DNA of 9,406 nt, taken from NCBI GenBank assembly GCA_018671205.1, contig JABHIC010000073.1:1-9406 (forward strand), read 5' to 3'. The stretch's first letter is position 1; each line of letters starts with the position of its first letter. The notes beneath the pieces are model-generated. The model was not told the DNA's origin and did no database searches. It saw nothing but the letters and a program-made list of their open reading frames with translations. Source of the DNA: Gammaproteobacteria bacterium (GTDB lineage Bacteria; Pseudomonadota; Gammaproteobacteria; GCF-002020875). This document shows, piece by piece, positions 1 through 6,165 of the stretch. The translations under genes were made by a program, and so were the position numbers.

Positions 1-38
1 AGCTTGAAAGGCTTGATGATTGCGGTAACCATTTTCAT
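1..38 (-). CDS. glnK: Nitrogen regulatory PII protein, N-terminal 12 codons only (GlnK/GlnB)
   Basis: Read on the minus strand from the ATG at 38, the sequence gives MKMVTAIIKPFK and then runs off the window. This is the highly conserved N-terminus of PII proteins (first beta strand plus the IIKPFKL motif). A GGAG ribosome-binding site lies at 47-50, 8 nt before the start. PII proteins are small trimeric sensors of 2-oxoglutarate, ATP/ADP and glutamine (through uridylylation). GlnK typically sits with amtB and controls the ammonium transporter. The upstream NtrC sites and sigma-54 promoter favour glnK over a constitutive glnB, but the visible residues alone do not separate them. amtB would be expected just beyond the left edge, which is inference. 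Confidence 0.85.
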   Translation of the reverse strand, partial: MKMVTAIIKPFK

Positions 39-71
39 TTTATTATCTCCATTCAGATTGTGGACTAGCCA

Positions 72-122
72 CAAAAAAGGGTTCAATCCTGATCCGGCAG
101 AGCGCTACGCTGCCCTTTTTTG
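72..122. other. Long inverted repeat in the presumed glnK leader (terminator-like hairpin)
   Basis: A perfect 10-bp inverted repeat, CAAAAAAGGG (72-81) and CCCTTTTTTG (113-122), flanks 31 nt. Inside it is a second partial stem, GGCAG..CG (96-104) with CGCTGCC (108-114). On the plus strand this gives a GC stem followed by T6, which looks like an intrinsic terminator, but no plus-strand gene precedes it. On the minus strand it would form within a few bases of the predicted glnK mRNA 5' end, again with a U6 run after CCC. A smaller stem, GTGG/CCAC (60-63 with 69-72), follows. It could be a leader attenuator, a 5' stabilising hairpin, or a block to antisense transcription. Confidence 0.6.
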
Positions 123-134
123 AAGCAACAGGCA

Positions 135-150
135 AGCAATAACCATACCA
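135..150 (-). promoter_or_regulatory. Sigma-54 (RpoN) -24/-12 promoter for glnK
   Basis: The minus strand reads TGGTATGGTTATTGCT. Against the sigma-54 consensus TGGCACG-N4-TTGCW it differs only by C-to-T at two positions, and the invariant GG and GC are separated by exactly 10 nt. The predicted start is near 124, giving an 86-nt leader before the glnK ATG at 38. Two NtrC-like sites lie upstream at suitable distances. The position in front of a PII gene makes chance unlikely. Confidence 0.8.
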
Positions 151-205
151 TGACATACATTCAACTACTTAACTAGACAACAGACAAAACAACACCCCCT
201 AAAAC

Positions 206-220
206 GATCCATTATGGCGC
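206..220 (-). promoter_or_regulatory. Second, weaker NtrC-like binding site
   Basis: GATCCA-TTA-TGGCGC resembles the NtrC palindrome GCACYA-N3-TGGTGC; the right half-site matches 5 of 6 positions and the left half 4 of 6. Its centre (213) is 31 bp, about three helical turns, from the strong site and about 89 bp upstream of the predicted glnK start. This spacing resembles the paired enhancer sites in front of enterobacterial glnA and supports cooperative NtrC binding. Confidence 0.55.
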
Positions 221-236
221 AAAAATGCGGCAAAAA

Positions 237-251
237 GCACCATAATGGTGC
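237..251 (-). promoter_or_regulatory. Strong NtrC (GlnG) enhancer site
   Basis: GCACCA-TAA-TGGTGC matches the NtrC consensus GCACYA-N3-TGGTGC at every specified position, and the outermost base pair is also A..A flanked. It is centred at 244, about 120 bp upstream of the predicted sigma-54 start of glnK, a normal enhancer distance. It also lies about 75 bp upstream of the MscS gene start, but nothing suggests sigma-54 control of that gene. Confidence 0.8.
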
Positions 252-310
252 AGCAACAGATCTCCCACTCTTTGGGAGTGGTCAGCACCCCCCTTAACTC
301 CGTAAACCAG

Positions 311-316
311 TATACT
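311..316 (+). promoter_or_regulatory. Possible -10 box of the mechanosensitive channel gene
   Basis: TATACT (5 of 6 against TATAAT) ends 7 nt before the ATG at 324. No good -35 box is found 16-18 bp upstream, where the sequence is a C run, and there is no extended -10 TG. If used, transcription would begin at or beside the ATG, which would explain the absence of a Shine-Dalgarno sequence. Upstream, two competing 6-bp hairpins occupy 262-281 (CTCCCA/TGGGAG or CCACTC/GAGTGG). Confidence 0.3.
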
Positions 317-323
317 CTGAACC

Positions 324-1430
324 ATGCTCGAACCACTCTCTGCCCTATTGGAACACCCCCACTGGATCTTCCAGCTCTTCGCCGTCATTCTGATTACACT
401 TACCATCGACCTAATTCAGCGCAGGTCGCTTAAACGCCTACTGATCCGTGCCGAGATCAGAACCAAAAGTCTCTGGGATGATGCCATCCTGCGCGCGATA
501 CAGCGCCCCCTCTCCCTGCTAATCTGGATCACAGGCATCGCCTTCAGTGCAAAAATCGCACAACATGAGGCACCTGCAGTCATTTTTGATGCCATCAACC
601 CGCTGCGTGATATTGGCGTCATCAGCGCCCTCACTTGGTTCCTGATCCGCTTCTCCAAAGAGGGGCAGCAGGCCTATGTTGAGGGGCGCAGACGCAAGAG
701 AGGAGAGATTGATGAGTCGATGGTGGACTCCATCAACCGTCTGCTGCGCAGCTCCATCCTGATCACCTCCACCCTGGTGATGTTACAGACCCTCGGCTAC
801 AGCATCTCTGGGGTACTCGCATTTGGTGGCCTGAGCGGTATGGTGGTCGGCTTTGCCGCCAAGGATCTACTCGCCAATCTGTTTGGGGGGCTGATGATTC
901 ACCTTGACCGCCCGTTCTCTCCGGGAGACTGGATCCGCTCCCCGGATCAGGATATCGAGGGAACCGTGGAGCAGATCGGTTGGCGACTGACCAAGGTACG
1001 CACCTTCGATAAACGCCCCCTCTATATTCCCAACGCCACCTTCTCCAATATCAGCGTAGAAAACCCGCAACGGATGTCTCACCGTCGCATCAAGGAGACC
1101 ATCGGTATCCGCTATGCTGATGCCGACAAGATCAAGACCATCATTGAGCGGATCCGCGCCATGCTGGTCAGCCATCCAGAAATCGACAACAGCCAGACCC
1201 TGATCGTCAACTTCAATGCCTTCGCCCCCTCTTCACTTGACCTCTTCATCTACACCTTCACCAAGACCACCCACTGGGTTCGCTTCCATGAGGTCAAACA
1301 GGATGTGCTGCTGAAAATTATCGCTATTATTGATGAGAGCGGGGCTGAAATCGCCTTCCCGACCTCAACCCTTCACCTTGCAGAGACGCCTGATGCAAAA
1401 GCAAGAGAGATGGAGTATCTACACTCATAA
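324..1430 (+). CDS. MscS-family mechanosensitive ion channel (YnaI-like, about 5 membrane helices)
   Basis: This inner-membrane channel of the MscS superfamily opens under membrane tension and releases solutes after osmotic downshock. At 368 residues it is longer than classical MscS (286) and near YnaI. Hydrophobic helices lie at about 12-31, 62-79, 94-110 and 141-166, followed by the pore helix at 168-191 with the family signature GFAAKDLLANLFGG (176-189) and then RPFSPGDWI (196-204). The beta domain follows (210-250, with IEGTVEQIGWR and the YIPN motif at 234-237), then the alpha/beta cytoplasmic cage to about residue 350. An in-frame TGA at 318-320 rules out an earlier start. No Shine-Dalgarno sequence is seen before ATG 324; the next in-frame start (TTG 348) has none either. 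The 3' end overlaps the convergent gene by 6 nt. The family is sure; the exact paralogue is not. Confidence 0.93.
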   Translation: MLEPLSALLEHPHWIFQLFAVILITLTIDLIQRRSLKRLLIRAEIRTKSLWDDAILRAIQRPLSLLIWITGIAFSAKIAQHEAPAVIFDAINPLRDIGVISALTWFLIRFSKEGQQAYVEGRRRKRGEIDESMVDSINRLLRSSILITSTLVMLQTLGYSISGVLAFGGLSGMVVGFAAKDLLANLFGGLMIHLDRPFSPGDWIRSPDQDIEGTVEQIGWRLTKVRTFDKRPLYIPNATFSNISVENPQRMSHRRIKETIGIRYADADKIKTIIERIRAMLVSHPEIDNSQTLIVNFNAFAPSSLDLFIYTFTKTTHWVRFHEVKQDVLLKIIAIIDESGAEIAFPTSTLHLAETPDAKAREMEYLHS

Positions 1431-1751
1431 AAAGTCCTGAATGGTTTTACTTTCATGGACCGCGTAGGCGGGCTCTTCATAGGGGTGACTTTTGATTAAT
1501 TCCGCCAAAACTGCTTTGATATATTTGGCCTGACATACCATCTCAACCCTGAATTCGCTCACTTCTGTCAACTCACCCTCTTTACCAATAAATGGGTGGC
1601 TTCCAGATAGCCCTCTAAATTGACCACTACCCTGAGTCTGCCAAGAACATAAATCGAAACTCCCATACCTGCCTGCACCTTTTTCAAAGAGCGCTGTTTT
1701 CAGCCCCTCCAGATGCGACTCCGGCACATAGAAACATAACTTGTACAGCAT
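1425..1751 (-). CDS. Stand-alone YqfO/NIF3-type PII/CutA-like domain protein
   Basis: This 108-residue protein resembles the small single-domain proteins annotated as YqfO or NIF3 in pseudomonads and relatives. It corresponds to the PII/CutA-like domain inserted in Bacillus-type YqfO, without the dinuclear-metal NIF3 core. Visible hallmarks are YKLCFYVPESHLE (3-15), GAGRYGSFDLCSWQ (25-38), GSGQFRGLSGSHPFIG (41-56), VEMVC (69-73) and the signature HPYEEPAY (89-96). The biochemical function is unknown. It is the last gene of folB-folK-X: its ATG lies 5 nt after the folK stop, and its GGAG ribosome-binding site (1760-1763) lies inside the last codons of folK, so translation is probably coupled. 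Hand-counted GC is about 44% over 1441-1620, lower than the 63% in a sampled part of the neighbouring channel gene (901-960). Confidence 0.85.
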   Translation of the reverse strand: MLYKLCFYVPESHLEGLKTALFEKGAGRYGSFDLCSWQTQGSGQFRGLSGSHPFIGKEGELTEVSEFRVEMVCQAKYIKAVLAELIKSHPYEEPAYAVHESKTIQDFL

Positions 1752-1756
1752 TATTT

Positions 1757-2284
1757 TTACTCCACTTTGAGCCTGTTTTCATTAATCCTATGTGGATCAA
1801 GTACTACGGCCCGGAGTGGCTGACTCTGACTGTTGTCAGCAAATGCTGCCCAGAGTGCGGCATAACTCTCCCCGCTCTGCGGATGTCGTGCCTCTCCGGC
1901 AATCTCCGCCAGCGGGCATAACACAAAGGCATACCTGAAGATCTCCGCTCGTGGCAGATCAACCCCCTGATCCTGCAGGTTCAGATCCCCGTAGAGCAGT
2001 AGATCAATATCGAGCGTACGGGAAGAGAACTTCTCTGAGCCCCGCTCTCTGCCATTCTCCTCCTCAATCTGGCGCAATTTCTGTTGAATCAGTTGCCATC
2101 CCAGCTCAGAGTCAAAACCGACCACCAGATTGTAGAAGGCCTCCCCCTCAAAACCGACCGCATCACTCTCGTAGATGGTGGAGAGGGTCATCTCCCCAAA
2201 CTGCTCCGTCAGCTGGTAGATTGCCTGGCGAATACTCCGCTCACGATCAATATTGCTCCCCAGACTGAGATAAACCCGGGGCAT
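1757..2284 (-). CDS. folK: 2-amino-4-hydroxy-6-hydroxymethyldihydropteridine pyrophosphokinase (HPPK)
   Basis: FolK transfers pyrophosphate from ATP to 6-hydroxymethyl-7,8-dihydropterin, giving the substrate of dihydropteroate synthase in cytosolic folate synthesis. The 175 residues are a normal to slightly long length. Visible motifs are the N-terminal YLSLGSN (5-11), the pterin-loop region around 41-55 (DAVGFEGEAFYNLV), and the HPPK signature SSRTLDIDLLLYGD (87-100), where D92 and D94 are the two magnesium-binding aspartates. A family-typical R..FVL.PLAEIA stretch follows (117-129). The start ATG at 2284 shares its A with the folB stop (TGATG), indicating translational coupling. This gene acts directly after its neighbour FolB in the pathway. 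Confidence 0.96.
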   Translation of the reverse strand: MPRVYLSLGSNIDRERSIRQAIYQLTEQFGEMTLSTIYESDAVGFEGEAFYNLVVGFDSELGWQLIQQKLRQIEEENGRERGSEKFSSRTLDIDLLLYGDLNLQDQGVDLPRAEIFRYAFVLCPLAEIAGEARHPQSGESYAALWAAFADNSQSQPLRAVVLDPHRINENRLKVE

Positions 2285-2640
2285 CAGAGCTTCTCGCCAC
2301 GCTCAATCACCACCCCGACATCTCGTGAACCGGTGACGGCCCCCGGTTTGCTCACCCGCAGGCGCAAACCCGGCACATTGAACTCATTGCGCACAATCCC
2401 TGCAATCCGCTCTGCCAGGGTCTCGACCAGCTGAAAACTACTCTCCTCCACAAACGAGATAATGCGCTTGGCAACCGCTTTGTAATCCAGGGTCTGTTTA
2501 ATGGTGTCACTCTCTGCTGCCTGGCGAATATCGGTTCCCATCTCCAGATCGATACTGACCGTCTGCTTGATCTCCCGCTCCCAGTCATAGATACCAATCA
2601 CGGTTTTTATCTGTAAATCCTTAATATAGACGATGTCCAT
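2284..2640 (-). CDS. folB: Dihydroneopterin aldolase
   Basis: FolB cleaves 7,8-dihydroneopterin to 6-hydroxymethyl-7,8-dihydropterin and glycolaldehyde; it works as a cytosolic oligomer of the tunnelling fold. The 118 residues match the family length. The N-terminus MDIVYIKDLQIKTVIGIYDW aligns closely with the E. coli enzyme. Catalytic and pterin-binding positions are present: E21, Y53, E73 (in VETLAERIA) and K98 in SKPGAV, ending with VGVVIERG. The first gene of folB-folK-YqfO-like, it starts at ATG 2640 with AGGA at 2651-2654, 10 nt upstream. It is divergent from plsY across about 63 bp, so both promoters must lie in that gap; I could not find a convincing minus-strand promoter. Confidence 0.96.
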   Translation of the reverse strand: MDIVYIKDLQIKTVIGIYDWEREIKQTVSIDLEMGTDIRQAAESDTIKQTLDYKAVAKRIISFVEESSFQLVETLAERIAGIVRNEFNVPGLRLRVSKPGAVTGSRDVGVVIERGEKL

Positions 2641-2665
2641 TACCCATATTTCCTGTTGATGAGGT

Positions 2666-2694
2666 TTGTAACCGAGTTCAGATTATCCCATAAT
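2666..2694 (+). promoter_or_regulatory. Sigma-70-like promoter for plsY
   Basis: TTGTAA (2666-2671, 4 of 6 against TTGACA) is followed after 17 bp by CATAAT (2689-2694, 5 of 6 against TATAAT). Transcription would begin near 2701, only about 3 nt before the plsY ATG at 2704, giving an almost leaderless mRNA. This agrees with the pyrimidine-rich stretch (TTCCTCCCCT) and lack of any Shine-Dalgarno sequence in front of that ATG. Confidence 0.45.
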
Positions 2695-2703
2695 TCCTCC
2701 CCT

Positions 2704-3321
2704 ATGAACGCACTGAGCCCACTGATTGCTATTGCTGCCGCCTATCTGGTCGGCTCTCTATCTGCCGCTATTCTGGTCTGCCGACTACTGGGGCTTCCTG
2801 ATCCACGCTCCGTAGGCTCCAGAAATCCCGGCGCGACCAATGTATTACGGCTGGGTGGCAAGAAGGCTGCGCTGCTGACGCTGCTGGGAGATATGTTAAA
2901 AGGGTTGCTTCCGGTTCTGATCGTGGTTCAACTGGAGATGGAGGAGATGACCATTGCTCTGACCCTACTGGCGGCCTTTCTGGGCCACCTCTACCCCCTT
3001 TTCTTTGGCTTCAAAGGGGGTAAGGGGGTGGCCACCGCACTGGGGGGATTGATCGGTCTGCACTGGAGCATCGGTCTTGCCACCCTAACCACCTGGCTGC
3101 TCATGGCGCTCCTCTTTCGCTACTCCTCACTGGCCGCGCTGAGCGCAATTCTGCTGGCTCCGCTCTATGTCTGGCTGCTCTTTCCTCTCGCAGAGCCCAT
3201 CAACCTCACCACCACCATGACACTGATGACGGCTCTACTCTACTGGCGACATCGCAGCAACATCCAGAAGCTGATTTCTGGTGCCGAGGACAAGATGAAC
3301 TTCAGCTCCTCCAGAGAATAA
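2704..3321 (+). CDS. plsY: Acyl-phosphate:glycerol-3-phosphate acyltransferase PlsY
   Basis: PlsY is an inner-membrane enzyme that acylates sn-glycerol-3-phosphate with acyl-phosphate (supplied by PlsX) to make lysophosphatidic acid, the first step of phospholipid synthesis. The 205-residue product is hydrophobic throughout and carries the family motifs: SRNPGATNVLR (39-49), GHLYPLFFGFKGGKGVATAL (94-113, the glycine-rich phosphate loop) and RHRSNIQKLISG (182-193). The ATG at 2704 is chosen because MNALSPLIAIAAAYLVGSLS matches known PlsY N-termini. The frame stays open upstream to a TTG (2656) and ATG (2659), but those would add a polar, non-conserved 15-16-residue tail. It is divergent from folB, and the kinase gene follows after 11 nt, probably in the same transcript. 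Confidence 0.95.
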   Translation: MNALSPLIAIAAAYLVGSLSAAILVCRLLGLPDPRSVGSRNPGATNVLRLGGKKAALLTLLGDMLKGLLPVLIVVQLEMEEMTIALTLLAAFLGHLYPLFFGFKGGKGVATALGGLIGLHWSIGLATLTTWLLMALLFRYSSLAALSAILLAPLYVWLLFPLAEPINLTTTMTLMTALLYWRHRSNIQKLISGAEDKMNFSSSRE

Positions 3322-3332
3322 AGACGAGTAGA

Positions 3333-5045
3333 ATGGGAAGAATGCGAAGTGACATTAACGGTAATGATTCTTTTTTATTAGAGCTACTGGACAAAAAACC
3401 CAGCTTCTCTGGTACTGAAAACCGTAGAATTCTTGTCGTCGATGATGAGCCTGATGTTTTACGTGCCTATGAGACCGTATTCAAAAATTATGACAAGGAG
3501 CTCAATGAGCTGATTGGCCTGACAGGGGCTGATAACCACGAAAAAGAGAAACAGGGGCTCAATTTCACCCTCACTACCGCTCAGCAGGGCCAAGAGGCAC
3601 TCCTGTTAGCAGAGCGAGCGGTGGCAGAGGATGTCCCTTTCGCAATGGCCTTTATCGATGTTCGCATGCCTCCGGGTATTGATGGCCTGGAGACGGCCAA
3701 GCGCTTACGGGCCATTGATCCATATATCTATCTGGTGATTGTGACGGCCTATTCGGACCATGATATTGACGAATACCGAGCAAGCCTGGACCACCGCCTG
3801 ATCTTTCTCTCGAAACCCTTCGTCAGTGGTGAAATCGAGCAGATTGCCTACAGTAACTGTATCAGCTGGGATCGAGACCGAGAATACCAACATGAACTAG
3901 ATACCAACATTTTCCTCAAAACTTATCTGCATGAGCTCTTTTCTGCACTCCCGGTCCCCGTCCATGTCATTGATGTGGCCGATCACCAAATTCTCTTCAG
4001 CAGTGATCCGCATTATGATCACCGCAAAAAAATGACCTGCCATCAGTTAACTCACCATTCGGATCTGCCGTGTGATTTGCCTCCAAACAATGAGAACTGC
4101 CCGATAAAAATGGTTATCGAGTCCGGTGAGCCGGTTGTGGTAGAGCACACCCATTATGATCTCGAAAACAACAAGCGACTCTATGAGGTACATGCCGTTC
4201 CACTATTTGATACCGCTGGTAAAGTGGCGCGAATTCTTGAGTTCTCGGTTGATGTCACCGAGCGCACTTTGATGCTCAAAGAGAACGAGGTGCTTCTACG
4301 ACAGCAGAAGCAGCTCTTTGATATCTATCGTAGTACCGCTCACACCATGAAAAACTCTGTCAGCTACCTTAATGCTATGGCTGACAATATAGCCGCCTGT
4401 CTAGAGGCGGGGAGCGACCTTAAAGAGCTGATCAATGAACAGCGCATAACGATGATTCAGGGGCAGATTAACTATATTCATACCATGGTTGAGCTGGTGC
4501 TCAGTGGCGCCAAAGAGTCGGCCGTACAGAGAGAGAAAATGGCCATCCACCAGAAGGTGAATGAGACACTCCAGTATTTCGCAATCACCAAATTGGGGCG
4601 TGATCAGCGGGTAAAAACCGCATGGGTGATGGACAATGCACTCTGTATCTATATGCGTCCACTTGATTTACAGACGGTGCTGATTAACCTGCTGAATAAT
4701 GCGGCCGATGCGGTAGGCAGCTATATGAAAAAACGGTTTGATGAGAGCAGTAGTGGTGATTATGAGGCACTCGCAGCCCTGCAGGAGCAGCCGATGATTG
4801 AGGTCACCATTACCTCGGATGATAAGGGGGTGGAGATCTCTATCGAGAACATTGGGGAACCTATTCCACAGGCGCAGCTATCGCAGATATTTTCGAATGG
4901 CTTTACCACCAAAAGCACGGGGAACGGGGTAGGGCTGAGCGATGTTGCAGATATTCTAAGCGATTCCGATGGCTCTATAGCCTGTCAAAATCGTGAAAAC
5001 GGAGTTGCGTTTACCGTATCGCTCCCCCGTATTCGTTGTGGCTGA
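3333..5045 (+). CDS. Receiver-PAS-histidine kinase (two-component sensor with N-terminal REC domain)
   Basis: This 570-residue soluble signalling protein has no membrane segment. The order is REC (31-172), PAS (about 200-312), short coiled coil, H-box, HATPase. The REC domain has RRILVVDDEP with acidic D37/D38, phosphoacceptor D109 in FIDVRMPPGIDG, T138 and K161 (LSKPF), with roughly 25 extra residues between helix 1 and strand 2 (about 52-77). The PAS domain carries C236, H241/H242, C247 and C256-P in the pattern C..LTHHSDLPC.....CP, suggesting a metal, haem or redox ligand set. The probable phospho-His is H337 in AHTMKNS. The N box is NLLNNAADAV (452-461); the G1 box is altered (ENIGEPI, 505-511, instead of DNGxGI) and the G2 box is intact (GNGVGL, 530-535). 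The start at 3333 has only a weak ribosome-binding site; M4 (3342) is an alternative. No partner regulator is in view and the signal is unknown. Confidence 0.88.
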   Translation: MGRMRSDINGNDSFLLELLDKKPSFSGTENRRILVVDDEPDVLRAYETVFKNYDKELNELIGLTGADNHEKEKQGLNFTLTTAQQGQEALLLAERAVAEDVPFAMAFIDVRMPPGIDGLETAKRLRAIDPYIYLVIVTAYSDHDIDEYRASLDHRLIFLSKPFVSGEIEQIAYSNCISWDRDREYQHELDTNIFLKTYLHELFSALPVPVHVIDVADHQILFSSDPHYDHRKKMTCHQLTHHSDLPCDLPPNNENCPIKMVIESGEPVVVEHTHYDLENNKRLYEVHAVPLFDTAGKVARILEFSVDVTERTLMLKENEVLLRQQKQLFDIYRSTAHTMKNSVSYLNAMADNIAACLEAGSDLKELINEQRITMIQGQINYIHTMVELVLSGAKESAVQREKMAIHQKVNETLQYFAITKLGRDQRVKTAWVMDNALCIYMRPLDLQTVLINLLNNAADAVGSYMKKRFDESSSGDYEALAALQEQPMIEVTITSDDKGVEISIENIGEPIPQAQLSQIFSNGFTTKSTGNGVGLSDVADILSDSDGSIACQNRENGVAFTVSLPRIRCG

Positions 5046-5065
5046 TTCCGTAAGTCACCCTATAA

Positions 5066-5083
5066 ATCACCCCTATGGGGGAT
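5066..5083. other. Hairpin in the convergent gap between the kinase gene and pseI
   Basis: ATC-A-CCCC-TAT-GGGG-GAT forms a 7-bp stem with one bulged A and a 3-nt loop, sitting between two genes that converge on each other. Its place suggests a shared transcription stop. There is no T run on either side, so it is not a typical intrinsic terminator. Confidence 0.3.
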
Positions 5084-5088
5084 CACGA

Positions 5089-6141
5089 TCACTCAATCAA
5101 CGCCCACTGTAATGGCGTTCCTTTCTCCACTTTTCTGGAGACCCGTCTCCCCAACATCTCACTATAGTATTTGGGAGCCAATCCCAGATTGGGGCGAACC
5201 ACGCGCAGATTTTTTGTAGTGAGCCGCTCTCCCGCCTCTACATTCTCTGCGATATAGAGAGAACGCCGCCCCGACAGTGAACCGCGCTCTGCCTCGGTTG
5301 GGCCAAAAAAGACCCGGCCTAACGACGCTCTGGCCCGTTGCAGCTCCACCACTAACTGTCTCGTCTCATCGGGCTCCATCGAGAAGGCACTATCCACCCC
5401 ACCATCGGCACGACTGAGGGTAAAGTGCTTCTCAATCAGGGTCGCACCGTGGGATACCGCAGCCAGTGCTGCGCCGATACCGAGGGTATGGTCTGAGAGA
5501 CCCACCTCACACCCAAACAGCTCGCGCAGATAGGGAATGGTGAGTACGTTACTGTTTTCTGCACTGGCCGGGTAGCTGCTGGTGCACTTCAACAGGGCAA
5601 TCTCTGAGCGCCCGGTTTTCCTGACCAAGTTAACCGCCTCATCAATTTCTGCGAGGGAGGCCATGCCAGTTGACATGACAATAGGCTTATCGGTTTCGGC
5701 AACCAGTTGAATCAGTGGGAGATGAACAATCTCCTGTGAGGCAATTTTGTAGGCCGAAACATTCAGCTCCTCCAGAAAATCGACCGAGCTCTGGTCAAAA
5801 ACTGAGCTAAAACACTCCATTCCCAACGCCTGGGAGCGGGTGATAATCTCTTTCTGCCATTCCCACGGGGTGTGTGCCTCCTGGTAGAGAGAGTAGAGAG
5901 AACGTCCCGCCCAGAGACTCTTTTTATCGGAGATAACGAACTCATCCCGCTCCACATCCAGAGTAATGGTGTCGGCGGTATAGGTCTGTAGCTTGAGAAT
6001 TTGAGCGCCCGCCTGTGAGGCTGATTCGACAATCTCCAGTGCCCGCTCCAGAGACTGGTTATGGTTTCCTGACATCTCTGCAATCAGTACCGGATCCTGA
6101 TCCAGACCCACCTCAACATTTCCTATTTTCATATGACTCAC
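5089..6141 (-). CDS. pseI: Pseudaminic acid synthase (PseI, NeuB family)
   Basis: PseI condenses 2,4-diacetamido-2,4,6-trideoxy-L-altrose with phosphoenolpyruvate to form pseudaminic acid, a nonulosonic acid used on flagellin or surface glycans. The 350 residues are typical. The NeuB TIM barrel shows AEMSGNHNQSL (21-31), the PseI rather than sialate/legionaminate synthase wording, then KLQTYTADTIT (50-60), TPWEWQ (91-96), YKIASQE (131-137), MSTGMAS (156-162) and LLKCTSSYPA (183-192). The metal-ligand histidines are in GLSDHT (H218) and IEKHF (H239). A C-terminal SAF domain follows (about 291-348, RRSLY, GTPLQW). The GTG at 6141 is preferred over the ATG at 6132 because of its ribosome-binding site. 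It is the last gene of the operon, 24 nt after the upstream aminotransferase gene. Confidence 0.94.
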   Translation of the reverse strand: MSHMKIGNVEVGLDQDPVLIAEMSGNHNQSLERALEIVESASQAGAQILKLQTYTADTITLDVERDEFVISDKKSLWAGRSLYSLYQEAHTPWEWQKEIITRSQALGMECFSSVFDQSSVDFLEELNVSAYKIASQEIVHLPLIQLVAETDKPIVMSTGMASLAEIDEAVNLVRKTGRSEIALLKCTSSYPASAENSNVLTIPYLRELFGCEVGLSDHTLGIGAALAAVSHGATLIEKHFTLSRADGGVDSAFSMEPDETRQLVVELQRARASLGRVFFGPTEAERGSLSGRRSLYIAENVEAGERLTTKNLRVVRPNLGLAPKYYSEMLGRRVSRKVEKGTPLQWALIE

Positions 6142-6148
6142 TATAATG

Positions 6149-6156
6149 ACCCCCTT
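6149..6156 (-). promoter_or_regulatory. Strong ribosome-binding site fixing the GTG start of pseI
   Basis: The minus strand reads AAGGGGGT, one base off the ideal AAGGAGGT, 7 nt before the GTG at 6141 and 16 nt before the in-frame ATG at 6132. This spacing supports GTG as the start. A small stem (TTAAG/CTTAA, 6155-6169) overlaps it and the end of the upstream gene and might mask it. Confidence 0.7.
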
Positions 6157-6165
6157 AAGAGGTCC

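Noticed and set aside
1..123. Two open plus-strand frames (ending at TAG 66-68 and TGA 121-123) that could be tails of an upstream membrane protein
   Set aside because: The minus strand of the same bases gives the conserved PII N-terminus with a well-placed GGAG, and the promoter elements fit that strand, so the plus frames are incidental.
1951..2434. Plus-strand open frames of about 105 and 116 codons across folK/folB
   Set aside because: They are proline/arginine/serine-rich, lie antisense to two certain enzymes and show no family resemblance.
2656..2703. Upstream start for PlsY at TTG 2656 or ATG 2659
   Set aside because: It adds a polar 15-16-residue segment absent from known PlsY proteins, and the predicted promoter overlaps it.
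5066..5083. Intrinsic terminator for the kinase gene or pseI
   Set aside because: The hairpin is present but has no T tract on either side, so it is listed only as a hairpin.
5089..6141. Sialic acid (NeuB) or legionaminic acid synthase
   Set aside because: The AEMSGNHNQSL, KLQTYTADTIT and TPWEWQ wording is typical of PseI, and a PseC-type aminotransferase is in the same operon.
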